Below, one piece after another: positions 43,927-51,237 of a stretch of 64,000 nucleotides of DNA (position 1 is the first letter of the stretch; the number at the start of each line of letters is the position of its first letter). The stretch comes from Companilactobacillus kimchii DSM 13961 = JCM 10707 (GTDB taxonomy: Bacteria > Bacillota > Bacilli > Lactobacillales > Lactobacillaceae), in NCBI RefSeq assembly GCF_001435445.1, contig NZ_AZDH01000027.1, positions 124,001-188,000 of the forward strand, given 5' to 3'. The notes under the pieces are model-generated. The model worked only from the letters and a program-made list of their open reading frames with translations. It did not search any database and was not told the DNA's origin. Made by a program: the position numbers and the translations under genes.

Positions 43927-45491
43927 CTCTCTGCCACGATTTTTTTCTTCATTTTCCATTTATTACTGAAATAAATATAGCCTAAACCAATGAAACTAAA
44001 TAAATTGATCAATAAAGAAATTACAGCCAAAACAGTATAGTGAGCATGGATTTCAATAATATTTTTATTTGGATCTGTCTTTAATAATAGTGTTTGACGC
44101 TTAGAATGAGCAATTTTAGGTTGTTCATTGTTAACAGTGACTTTATATCCGGCATACTTTTGAATCGGAATATCCATTGCTACAGATTTAGGATTATAAT
44201 ATTGCAACCAATATTCATTTCCTTTCGTATTGAACTGTACCTGACTACTGTGACCATCAATCAAAAAATGATTTTTACTGTCTGAGGCTCGGTCATGATA
44301 ATTCACAACCAAGTTCTTATAATCAACTTTTTGAGTAAATTCAATTTTATTACGCGGCTGCAATTGATTTGCTTGGCTATATGTTAAATACCCAAAACTT
44401 CCAATAGCTAATAATAGAATCAACAATTGCAAAATAGACGGTCCTTCTTGGAAAAGCAATAAAACGACTCGAATTAAAATAACGATAAAAAAAAGATCCA
44501 AAATCGTTATCATTGCAAACATCAATCGGCTTACATCAAACGCTAATTGTGGACGAACTATTAATAAAGTTGCTAGAACACAGCTTTCCAAAATCATGAT
44601 TTTATAACTGAAAGAACTCTTTAAGAAAACCATAATCAAAACTAAACCTAATAAAATTGCTAAAGTTAAAACAAGATACCAATTATTCTTTGCTAACACT
44701 TCCTTACTGAACCAAGTCCAGTAGTCAAATTGTGGGCGACTTTGTTGCAGTATTTTCTTGGACCACTGATTCTCCAATAACGGTCCCCAGTAGCCAACAG
44801 TCAATAGTCCTGTTACTGATCCAGCTTTAATTAAACTCAGTAAAGTTTTCCACCAATATGTCCAATTGTGAGAAAGTTTTGAAAAAATCATCAATGGTAA
44901 TATTGGCAACAAAGTTAAAGTAACTGCGAGTGCCATGTATGGATTGGTCCAAATAATCAATGTCATCCCTAAAGCTAATGTCAACCAATCTTGAAATTTA
45001 CCATTAAAAATTTGAAATGCTCCATAATAGACCATCGGCAAAAAAATTAAAACCAAATAATTTTCAATCCTCTGTTCATCAAAAACCAACAAGAAACGAT
45101 TAAAAGATAATGTATAAATTACGGCGAACAGTAAAGCTTCCAAGGTATCGTTAGAAAACTTTTTCATATAGTAATAAGAACTTGTGAAGGTTAAATAAGT
45201 AACTAATGCAAAAATAAATACAAAGCCAATAATGACGTTTTGATTCAAAAAGAGTAGCCCAGGCAATATCGTTAACCATGGACTATAGAAATTGATCAGA
45301 CTGCCTGTATGGCCCCAGTAATCGAAATTGATCGGTGAAATAAAAATATTAGATAAACTTTTGATATGTGCGATATTGAATATCAGTTCATTAGTCACCG
45401 ACGCGTGTTTTAAAAATAAGAATGTATAAAAAATAGTTAGTATTAGAAAAATAATTCCAACGATTATTCTTCTCCATGAACGACTTGACAT
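43923..45491 (-). CDS. Polytopic membrane protein, GT-C/YfhO-like architecture
   Basis: This 522-aa protein has roughly ten or more hydrophobic helices (for example about 10-28, 70-110, 135-160, 185-205, 275-300, 335-370). A soluble C-terminal extracytoplasmic beta segment (about 390-480) is followed by a last helix and a basic tail. An FNIAHIKSLSNIF, SPWLTILPG and YWGPLLENQW layout resembles GT-C membrane glycosyltransferases and YfhO-type proteins, but I cannot name a catalytic residue. AGGGG precedes the ATG. Single gene. Confidence 0.7.
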   Translation of the reverse strand: MSSRSWRRIIVGIIFLILTIFYTFLFLKHASVTNELIFNIAHIKSLSNIFISPINFDYWGHTGSLINFYSPWLTILPGLLFLNQNVIIGFVFIFALVTYLTFTSSYYYMKKFSNDTLEALLFAVIYTLSFNRFLLVFDEQRIENYLVLIFLPMVYYGAFQIFNGKFQDWLTLALGMTLIIWTNPYMALAVTLTLLPILPLMIFSKLSHNWTYWWKTLLSLIKAGSVTGLLTVGYWGPLLENQWSKKILQQSRPQFDYWTWFSKEVLAKNNWYLVLTLAILLGLVLIMVFLKSSFSYKIMILESCVLATLLIVRPQLAFDVSRLMFAMITILDLFFIVILIRVVLLLFQEGPSILQLLILLLAIGSFGYLTYSQANQLQPRNKIEFTQKVDYKNLVVNYHDRASDSKNHFLIDGHSSQVQFNTKGNEYWLQYYNPKSVAMDIPIQKYAGYKVTVNNEQPKIAHSKRQTLLLKTDPNKNIIEIHAHYTVLAVISLLINLFSFIGLGYIYFSNKWKMKKKIVAES

Positions 45492-45531
45492 AATTAGCCC
45501 CTTAAAAAATGACTTACTAAATAATTATACT

Positions 45532-45571
45532 AAAAAAGGACTGCGAAGACTTTATTCTTCACAACCCTTTT
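45532..45571 (-). terminator. Terminator after the small membrane protein gene
   Basis: GGGTTGTGAAGA/TCTTCGCAGTCC arms with several G-U pairs are followed by TTTTTT on the minus strand, 13 nt past the stop at 45585. Confidence 0.8.
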
Positions 45572-45584
45572 ACAATATTCAGTT

Positions 45585-45839
45585 TTAGTATATTGGCAAG
45601 GTTGCCATGACTACATGTCCGATGACCAAAAAGAAGAATAGTGTTGCCAAAACTAATTTGCCTCTACTAAATTTCAATCTTCTGATCAAGCTTGTTATCA
45701 GTATAAGAGCAACAATTAGCCCTACACCAATTAAAATCCCCATTAAATTACTAATAATCGCCTGCTGCGTTAAAAATGCTGCAACAACATCAATTAAAAT
45801 GAAAGCAATTGTAATAACAAATGAAAACTTTCTTTTCAA
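45585..45839 (-). CDS. Small three-helix membrane protein of unknown function
   Basis: From the TTG at 45839, preceded by AGAGGTGG at about 6 nt, the product is 84 aa. It has a short basic start (MKRKF) and three hydrophobic helices (about 5-25, 30-52, 60-80) with a basic RRLKFSRGK loop before the last. I do not recognise a family. The open frame extends 18 codons upstream, so the start is uncertain. Confidence 0.6.
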   Translation of the reverse strand: MKRKFSFVITIAFILIDVVAAFLTQQAIISNLMGILIGVGLIVALILITSLIRRLKFSRGKLVLATLFFFLVIGHVVMATLPIY

Positions 45840-45971
45840 ATCGCCCACCTCTAAAATCCTAAGCACCGCAAAAAGATGCTCAAACTTAAGCACAACATCT
45901 ATAGTATAAAAGTGGGATATATTAATTGCAATATATTTTTTATAATGAAAATCACAATATTTATTTATAGA

Positions 45972-47375
45972 CTATAGTTTGTATGACTGCCAAGGTAAAT
46001 CATCAGGGCTTCGGCGGCTTATTACAGAGATACTTTTAAGGTCATCAGGATCTAATTCAAGAACTAATTGGTCATCATCATAAGCAGGCCATTCAAACTT
46101 AATTTCTTCGTCGTAAGGTTTGCCATTATTAATAAATTCTTTCAGCAAACGGAGCATGTGCAACTGATTCTTACGATAATCAATTTTTAGATCAGCAGTC
46201 GGTGTATTCAAATAACGCACAATACCACCATGCTTCCCCTCATCAACTTTGGCATAATTACAATAAACTTCTGCATCACTATTTTTAATCAATAAATCAG
46301 CTAATCTTCTTGCAGGCAAAGCATACATTGCATTACCTAACATTTGGATCAATTCAGCTTTAGAATAATTTTTGCCCAATAATTCTTGTTTCAATTGTTC
46401 AGCACTTTCGCCAAATAAGTCTGGCAAAACATTCTGTTCAATTTGAGTGGAATCCATATCTTCAAAAAATTTTAATTCATTGCTGCCAGCTGAAATAATT
46501 GTTTTAAAACTAGTTCTCTTGACACGTTGAATTAGTTTGTCTTGCCAATCAGCAGAAATCAAATCATCATCGATCACAGGACCAAACCAGTTAGTTGCAA
46601 AATGTCCTTCTAAGGCTGTCTTCTGAGCTAATTGCAAACCATCATCAGTTAAATTAAATAAATCTTTACTTGTTTTAATCTTGTTAGCTTGGCAAATATT
46701 ATCAATCACTTTTTGGGCTGTTTCTAAATCACGTATAGTCTGTACACCACCAGAAAACATAATCACTTTTTTAATGCGATCCAGCATTTTAGAATTAGAC
46801 GCCATCAAGGCAGAAATTGATTTTGCTCCAGCAGACAACCCTATCAAATTAATATTATCTACATCGCCACCAAAACTACGTGCGTTATCTATAACCCATT
46901 GAATTGCCATTAACTGATCAGATAGGCCGACATTAGTGTCACCACCGTCAACTTTCCCCCAACCAAACAAACCTAATCGATAATTAGGAACAACGTGTAC
47001 TACTTCTTGGTGATCCAACCAGGACATCTGTTTTTGATAATTTCCACCTGTTGTGAATCCCCCACCATAAAATTCAATGACAATTGGATAATCTCCATCG
47101 ACATCGGGTGTACAAATATCTAAATTCAAACAATTTTCACCAAAATTAATTTTACTCTCACTTTGTTCCAAAGCTTCATTTTGCATTGGTTGTGTACCAT
47201 TATGTACAGCATATTGGAGTTTATTGATTTCTTGTTTACCAAATTTGGCAATTGAAAATTCCTCAGCTCGCTTGAATCTTCGACCGTAACCAAAAGGAAT
47301 TCCTAGAAAGTCCACATGCTGATGATCAGCGATTCCGTGGAAAGTACCAGTTGTTGTTTTTATAATCTTTTTCAT
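45972..47375 (-). CDS. Type-B carboxylesterase family protein
   Basis: This 467-aa alpha/beta hydrolase has the oxyanion region VIEFYGGGFTTGG near residue 107, NYRLGLFGWG, and the nucleophile elbow in INLIGLSAGAKS (GLSAG rather than the usual GESAG). The C-terminal DEGKHGGIVRY region supplies the probable catalytic His. The substrate is unknown. ATG 47375 is chosen for the GGGGG 8 nt upstream. No signal peptide, so intracellular. Confidence 0.88.
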   Translation of the reverse strand: MKKIIKTTTGTFHGIADHQHVDFLGIPFGYGRRFKRAEEFSIAKFGKQEINKLQYAVHNGTQPMQNEALEQSESKINFGENCLNLDICTPDVDGDYPIVIEFYGGGFTTGGNYQKQMSWLDHQEVVHVVPNYRLGLFGWGKVDGGDTNVGLSDQLMAIQWVIDNARSFGGDVDNINLIGLSAGAKSISALMASNSKMLDRIKKVIMFSGGVQTIRDLETAQKVIDNICQANKIKTSKDLFNLTDDGLQLAQKTALEGHFATNWFGPVIDDDLISADWQDKLIQRVKRTSFKTIISAGSNELKFFEDMDSTQIEQNVLPDLFGESAEQLKQELLGKNYSKAELIQMLGNAMYALPARRLADLLIKNSDAEVYCNYAKVDEGKHGGIVRYLNTPTADLKIDYRKNQLHMLRLLKEFINNGKPYDEEIKFEWPAYDDDQLVLELDPDDLKSISVISRRSPDDLPWQSYKL

Positions 47376-47415
47376 CAAATAAACCCCCAGTAAACAAAAT
47401 ATCGGTTTAGTTAAC

Positions 47416-47443
47416 ATTCTAAACTAATAATATTAATGTACAA
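47416..47443 (-). promoter_or_regulatory. Carboxylesterase gene promoter
   Basis: TTGTAC (47443-47438) and TAGAAT (47421-47416) on the minus strand are 16 bp apart, 40 nt before the ATG. Confidence 0.5.
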
Positions 47444-47499
47444 GAATTTCATGAAACCATTTTTACAAGAAAGTTATATAAATTTATTCATAATTTGCC

Positions 47500-47528
47500 T
47501 TGTTTAGTTAATAAAGCTTGTATATAAT
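47500..47528 (+). promoter_or_regulatory. Promoter of the 66-aa gene
   Basis: TTGTTT (47500-47505) and TATAAT (47523-47528) are 17 bp apart, 32 nt upstream of the ATG. Confidence 0.65.
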
Positions 47529-47560
47529 TTCAGAGATACGTTTTAGAGGGAGAGTAATTT

Positions 47561-47761
47561 ATGGTATTAACAGATGCACAAAAGCGTGCCAATGAAAAAT
47601 GGCATAAGAATCATCGTGAACGTGCAAATTATATTGCTATGCGTTCATCTGCAAGAAGTTTTATTCGTAAAAAGTCTACCTTGGAAGACTTAAAAGAACT
47701 CCAGGACATCATTGAGGGTCGTCGTAAAGAATTAGCACAATCCCTAAATAATCAATTTTAA
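47561..47761 (+). CDS. Small basic helical protein of unknown function
   Basis: This 66-aa protein is rich in Lys and Arg (DAQKRANEKWHKNHRERANY; ARSFIRKKSTLEDL) and predicted helical throughout, with no Cys and no membrane segment. GAGGGAGAG is a strong ribosome site and the promoter is good, so it is probably real. Charge suggests nucleic-acid contact, but I recognise no family. Confidence 0.75.
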   Translation: MVLTDAQKRANEKWHKNHRERANYIAMRSSARSFIRKKSTLEDLKELQDIIEGRRKELAQSLNNQF

Positions 47762-47843
47762 AAAATGTATGCCTTTGCATTTGAAAATCACAAAAATTTT
47801 TTTAAAATAAGACATTAATTTATCTTAATTTTATTTTTTCTGA

Positions 47844-47849
47844 TATAAT
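47844..47849 (+). promoter_or_regulatory. Extended -10 promoter of the 40-aa gene
   Basis: TGATATAAT is an extended -10 (TG-n-TATAAT) about 100 nt before the ATG. No good -35 is visible. The start site would be near 47856. Confidence 0.5.
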
Positions 47850-47856
47850 TTGGCTA

Positions 47857-47884
47857 AGGATAAGGTTAAAGGAAGCCTTGTCCT
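47857..47884 (+). other. 5' leader hairpin of the 40-aa gene
   Basis: AGGATAAGG and CCTTGTCCT form a 9-bp stem (one G-U pair) around a 10-nt loop at the very 5' end of the predicted transcript. The remaining 60 nt of leader has no motif I recognise. Confidence 0.6.
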
Positions 47885-47946
47885 ATAAGCGTTCTGTCCA
47901 GATGCTGATGACATAAAAAGCTGTGATTATTTCGGAGATGAAAACC

Positions 47947-48069
47947 ATGAAATTGATAACTTGGATCAAATCATTATTAAAAGCCGAAAAAAATGAAGCT
48001 TCTACTCAAGATAGAGAGATACTCTCCGAACTTGAAGCTGAAAACAAACCCTTCTTGTTTGGTAAATAA
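47947..48069 (+). CDS. Predicted 40-aa peptide with amphipathic N-terminus
   Basis: The short frame encodes MKLITWIKSLLKAEKN..., ending KPFLFGK. The first 12 residues form an amphipathic helix (hydrophobic L, I, W, I, L, L against K2, K8, K12). The rest is acidic and polar. GGAGATG lies 8 nt upstream, a promoter precedes and a terminator follows, so it is a complete unit. I recognise no family; a small membrane-associated or regulatory peptide is possible. Confidence 0.65.
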   Translation: MKLITWIKSLLKAEKNEASTQDREILSELEAENKPFLFGK

Positions 48070-48097
48070 TGTCATTCAGTAAATTATTATTAGGGAT

Positions 48098-48131
48098 GGT
48101 TCACTTATTATTAAGTGAACCTTTTATTTTG
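48098..48131 (+). terminator. Terminator of the 40-aa gene
   Basis: A 10-bp perfect stem (GGTTCACTTA/TAAGTGAACC) with a 4-nt loop is followed by TTTTATTTT. Confidence 0.9.
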
Positions 48132-48162
48132 CCCTTTTTTCGAATATTTAGTTAAAATTTTA

Positions 48163-48192
48163 TTGACATCAAGTCATCACTTTCACTATAAT
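48163..48192 (+). promoter_or_regulatory. tRNA-Arg promoter, copy 1
   Basis: Consensus TTGACA and TATAAT are separated by 18 bp, 12 nt upstream of the tRNA. Confidence 0.75.
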
Positions 48193-48204
48193 AGTACGAG
48201 TGAT

Positions 48205-48278
48205 GTCACAGTGGCTCAGTTGGATAGAGCAACGGTCTTCTAAACCGTAGGTCGTGAGTTCGAATCTCACCTGTGACA
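48205..48278 (+). tRNA. tRNA-Arg (anticodon TCT), copy 1
   Basis: The 74-nt gene has a 7-bp acceptor stem GTCACAG/CTGTGAC, D-arm GCTCAGTTGGATAGAGC, an ACGGT/ACCGT anticodon stem with loop CTTCTAA (anticodon TCT, reading AGA/AGG), and a TTCGAATC T-loop. The discriminator is A and CCA is not encoded. Identical to copy 2. Confidence 0.97.
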
Positions 48279-48294
48279 TTTTTTATACGCTAAA

Positions 48295-48325
48295 GCCGTT
48301 GGGATTGTCTCCTAACGGTTTTTTT
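48295..48325 (+). terminator. tRNA-Arg terminator, copy 1
   Basis: CCGTTGGGA/TCCTAACGG form the stem, followed by seven T residues. Confidence 0.85.
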
Positions 48326-48381
48326 AATATCTAATTACTAATTTGAGCCATAATTTATAATAAAAAAATTCAAATTAATTA

Positions 48382-48410
48382 TTGCAACTCAAATCACTTT
48401 TCTCTATAAT
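48382..48410 (+). promoter_or_regulatory. tRNA-Arg promoter, copy 2
   Basis: TTGCAA and TATAAT are separated by 17 bp, 12 nt upstream of the second tRNA. The -10 region matches copy 1 base for base through TATAATAGTAC, while the -35 region differs. Confidence 0.75.
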
Positions 48411-48422
48411 AGTACAAGTGAT

Positions 48423-48496
48423 GTCACAGTGGCTCAGTTGGATAGAGCAACGGTCTTCTAAACCGTAGGTCGTGAGTTCGAATCTCACCTGTGACA
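48423..48496 (+). tRNA. tRNA-Arg (anticodon TCT), copy 2
   Basis: All 74 nt are identical to the gene at 48205-48278, 218 bp downstream. CCA is not encoded. Confidence 0.97.
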
Positions 48497-48510
48497 TTTT
48501 TTATACGTTA

Positions 48511-48544
48511 AAAGCCGTTAGGGATAACCCTAACGGCTTTTTTT
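48511..48544. terminator. tRNA-Arg terminator, copy 2, shared with CDF gene
   Basis: A 13-bp stem (AAAGCCGTTAGGG/CCCTAACGGCTTT) is followed by T-run to the + side and an A-run on the other, so it can end both the tRNA and the minus-strand CDF gene, whose stop is at 48543-48545. Confidence 0.88.
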
Positions 48545-49517
48545 ATGCTGGAACGACCATTACATCAGTATCAACAATTCCAAACTGACGACGCATCTGA
48601 GCTTCAATTTCCTCCCCCAAGCGGTAGCTGTCTTTCACTTCCATATGGGCATCTACAGCAATAATCACATCCATAGTGACCATATTCCCACTGTAATGGG
48701 CATTTATATCCTCTACCTTCTTAACCTGAGGATTATTCTCAATAGCTGTACGAAATTGCATTTCAGCTTTTGGATCAAAGTAATCAGCTAAATTCAAACT
48801 ACTTTCTTTAAAAATCTTGATGCCAGCTACCAAAATAAAGATACCAACAATGATACTTGCTACGCCATCAAGCCATGTCACTTTGAACAATAAGGCACCG
48901 CCAATAGCTACTAAGGTTCCTAAGCTAGTCAAAGCATCACTTAAACTATCCTGAGAAGCTGCCGTCAAAGCTGCATTCTGTAATTTTAAACCAGCCAAAC
49001 GATTCATCCACCAAACAATTATCATTATTACCATTGCAACACCTGCTCCTAATAAGGTAATTGGTTGAGGTACTTCTTGCAATTCCGGATGCATTAAACT
49101 TTTGAATCCACCATAAATAACATTCAAAGAGATAGCTATCATGACTATACCGGTAATCAAAGTAAAGACTGTTTCATAGTGAAATCTTGTTAACTGCAAT
49201 CGTTGCCCATTCTTTTGAATATCTTCTGGTAATGGTTGTCCCATCAAGTCATCATCGTCAATATCTCGAGCAATAAAAATCCCTACTAACAATAAGACAG
49301 CAGAAATAATTCCAGCCAAATTATTCAAAGCATCAGCCCGTAGGGTCTGTGAATGTCCAACTTCTGCTAAATAAAATTCAATCACAGAGATTGCTAAATA
49401 AGCTCCTACATTAAATAGTAGGTGGTGCTGAGCACTACGCAACTTATTCAATTCTCGATGTTGAATCTTTCGCCATTCTTTTGTTTCTCTTTGAAGATGC
49501 TGTTGTTTTTCTTGCAT
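48543..49517 (-). CDS. Cation diffusion facilitator transporter, possibly Mn(II)-type
   Basis: This 324-aa CDF exporter has a charged N-terminal helix, six membrane helices (from about residue 35 to 235) and a C-terminal cytoplasmic domain (NNPQVKKVEDINAHYSG, MVTMDVIIAVDAHMEV). The metal-site helices read RADALNNLAG and QDSLSDALTS. The zinc-type histidine (HxxxD) of the second motif is replaced by DxxxD, and the first is DxxxN. Acidic/Asn sites are known from Mn(II) CDF exporters, so Mn efflux is inferred. A structured RNA with a terminator lies upstream. Confidence 0.88.
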   Translation of the reverse strand: MQEKQQHLQRETKEWRKIQHRELNKLRSAQHHLLFNVGAYLAISVIEFYLAEVGHSQTLRADALNNLAGIISAVLLLVGIFIARDIDDDDLMGQPLPEDIQKNGQRLQLTRFHYETVFTLITGIVMIAISLNVIYGGFKSLMHPELQEVPQPITLLGAGVAMVIMIIVWWMNRLAGLKLQNAALTAASQDSLSDALTSLGTLVAIGGALLFKVTWLDGVASIIVGIFILVAGIKIFKESSLNLADYFDPKAEMQFRTAIENNPQVKKVEDINAHYSGNMVTMDVIIAVDAHMEVKDSYRLGEEIEAQMRRQFGIVDTDVMVVPA

Positions 49518-49583
49518 AATAAATATTGCCTCACTAAATAAATCCCTTTACTAAGCAATCCTAGCGCTTTAACTTTAAAATCA

Positions 49584-49657
49584 CAAAAAAAGAGGCCCTT
49601 CAATATTGAAAGGTCTCTCCTTATTATCGTTGAGGATAAATTGCAACTTTCGTTGCT
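49584..49657 (-). ncRNA. Candidate structured RNA or attenuator upstream of the CDF gene
   Basis: On the minus strand, after an extended -10 (TGATATATT, hexamer at 49668-49663), three hairpins follow. They are GCAAC-GAAA-GTTGC with a GNRA loop, TTATC-CTCAAC-GATAA, and a strong terminator (GAGACCTTTCAAT/ATTGAAGGGCCTC then TTTTTTT). The RNA would be about 74 nt. It ends 67 nt before the CDF ATG, so it is either a standalone small RNA or a leader that attenuates the exporter. Confidence 0.55.
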
Positions 49658-49766
49658 CATTTAATATATCATCTATCAACCAGATATTCTCCATTTTAAA
49701 ATACTCGTAAAGAGATTGTATTATTAATTACGAATTCTGTAATAAATGATTCATATTAATTTAAAA

Positions 49767-49898
49767 TTATGCGCTCAACTTCAATAATTTGTTCATAGCT
49801 TCTTCAATTGACTTACCGCATGCAGAAACCCGAGTGTTTTTCTTATCAAATACGGTAAACAATTGATGCTTAGTATCTAAAGTAACTTTATATCTCAT
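49767..49898 (-). CDS. Small 43-aa protein of unknown function
   Basis: The frame encodes MRYKVTLDTKHQLFTVFDKK..., ending EEAMNKLLKLSA: a beta-hairpin-like first half, one Cys and an amphipathic C-terminal helix. GGAGGTAGG is 5 nt before the ATG and a promoter precedes it. I recognise no family. No clear terminator separates it from the structured RNA promoter downstream. Confidence 0.65.
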   Translation of the reverse strand: MRYKVTLDTKHQLFTVFDKKNTRVSACGKSIEEAMNKLLKLSA

Positions 49899-49927
49899 AT
49901 TGCCTACCTCCAATTATTTGAATACTT

Positions 49928-49955
49928 ATTATACACTCCTAAACAATAAATACAA
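49928..49955 (-). promoter_or_regulatory. Promoter of the 43-aa gene
   Basis: TTGTAT (49955-49950) and TATAAT (49933-49928) on the minus strand are 16 bp apart, about 30 nt before the ATG. Confidence 0.55.
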
Positions 49956-49983
49956 TTAAAGCGATTCAAAATCTATATTTATT

Positions 49984-51237
49984 CTATTTAAAGAATAATT
50001 CTTTACATGCATTAGCAATGGCAATCTTAACGTGTTCAAATGTCAATCCACCTTGAATATAGATAATATAAGGTGCACGCATTGGCCCATCACAAGAAAA
50101 TTCAATACTTGCTCCAGAAACAAAGGTTCCAGCGGCCATAACGACCTTATCTTCATAACCTGACATTTCACTAGGTACAGGCAAAACATTAGAATCGATT
50201 GGTGAGAATTTTTGAACCATTTCAGCAAACTTAACCATCTTGTCCGGATCATTGAATTCAATAGTTTGAATCAAATCTGTCCGGTCATCGTTCCACTTAG
50301 GTGATACATTCAAACCTAATTTTTCAAAGATGCCTGCTTCAAAAATGGCACCCTTAATGGCATTACCAGTTACTCTTGGAGCTAAGAAGAAGCCTTGGAA
50401 CATTTCTGACAAACGACCAACTGTAGGGCCTTCAGAAGCACCAATTCCAGGAGCTGTGAGGCGATAACTTGCCAATTCAACAAGATCTTTCTTACCAACG
50501 ATATAGCCACCAACTTTAGCTAAACCACCACCAGCATTCTTGATCAATGATCCAGCCATAATATCAGCACCTACTTCAGTAGGTTCAACGGTTTCGGAAA
50601 ATTCACCATAGCAATTGTCGACAAAAATAATTGCATCGGAAACAGTCTTAACTTGTTTGATGATTTCAGCAATTTCTTTAACTGTCAAACTCTTACGTAC
50701 AGAATATCCACGAGATCTTTGAATAGCAATAACTTTAGGGTTTTGTTCTTTGATCTTCTTCTTCATTAAGTCAAAGTTAACCTTGTCACCATCCATCTCA
50801 ACATAATCGAAACCGATCTTATAATCAATCAATGACCCTTTCTTGTTACCAGCAGTTCCAATAACTTCTTGCATGGTATCATATGGTTCACCTGTAACGT
50901 AGAGTAAATTATCTCCCGGACGAAGCATACCAAAGAGCGCTGTTGCCAAAGTATGTGTACCTGAAACAAACTGTGGACGTACTAAAGCTGCTTCAGTCTT
51001 GAAAACGTCGCAATAAACTGCTTCTAATTGGTCACGGCCACGATCGTCATCCCCATAACCAGTCGTACCTAGCAAACTGCTTTCATCAATACTTTCTTTT
51101 CTAAAGGCCTCTAGAACTTTATTCTGATTATCCAAAACTTGCTCATCAATTTCAGCCAACTTTGGAGTAATCATCTCATCAGTCTCTTTGATAACCTCTT
51201 TTAATTTATCTGGAAATGCTGCATTCCATTTAGTCAT
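49984..51237 (-). CDS. ynbB: YnbB-type PLP enzyme (methionine gamma-lyase/aluminium resistance family)
   Basis: This 417-aa fold-type I PLP protein has GYGDDDRGRDQLEAVY, RPQFVSGTHTLATALFG, IFVDNCYGEFSE and the probable Schiff-base lysine in GSLIKNAGGGLAKVGGY. The family lies beside miaA/hfq or glnR in Firmicutes and its reaction is unproven. It overlaps miaA by 8 nt. Confidence 0.9.
   Translation of the reverse strand: MTKWNAAFPDKLKEVIKETDEMITPKLAEIDEQVLDNQNKVLEAFRKESIDESSLLGTTGYGDDDRGRDQLEAVYCDVFKTEAALVRPQFVSGTHTLATALFGMLRPGDNLLYVTGEPYDTMQEVIGTAGNKKGSLIDYKIGFDYVEMDGDKVNFDLMKKKIKEQNPKVIAIQRSRGYSVRKSLTVKEIAEIIKQVKTVSDAIIFVDNCYGEFSETVEPTEVGADIMAGSLIKNAGGGLAKVGGYIVGKKDLVELASYRLTAPGIGASEGPTVGRLSEMFQGFFLAPRVTGNAIKGAIFEAGIFEKLGLNVSPKWNDDRTDLIQTIEFNDPDKMVKFAEMVQKFSPIDSNVLPVPSEMSGYEDKVVMAAGTFVSGASIEFSCDGPMRAPYIIYIQGGLTFEHVKIAIANACKELFFK

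Noticed and set aside
48205-48496. Repeated tRNA sequences as attachment sites of an integrated element
   Set aside because: The 144 bp between the copies holds only a terminator and promoter, with no integrase or cargo. A plain tandem duplication is simpler.
49448-49660. A 70-codon minus-strand frame beginning with a GNRA-hairpin sequence and reaching into the CDF gene start
   Set aside because: It reads through the strong terminator and overlaps the CDF N-terminus in another frame; no ribosome site precedes it. The structured RNA explains the region better.
49935-49965. cre-like sequence around GAATCGCTTTAA near the 43-aa gene promoter
   Set aside because: It lacks the TG...CA ends of the catabolite-response consensus.
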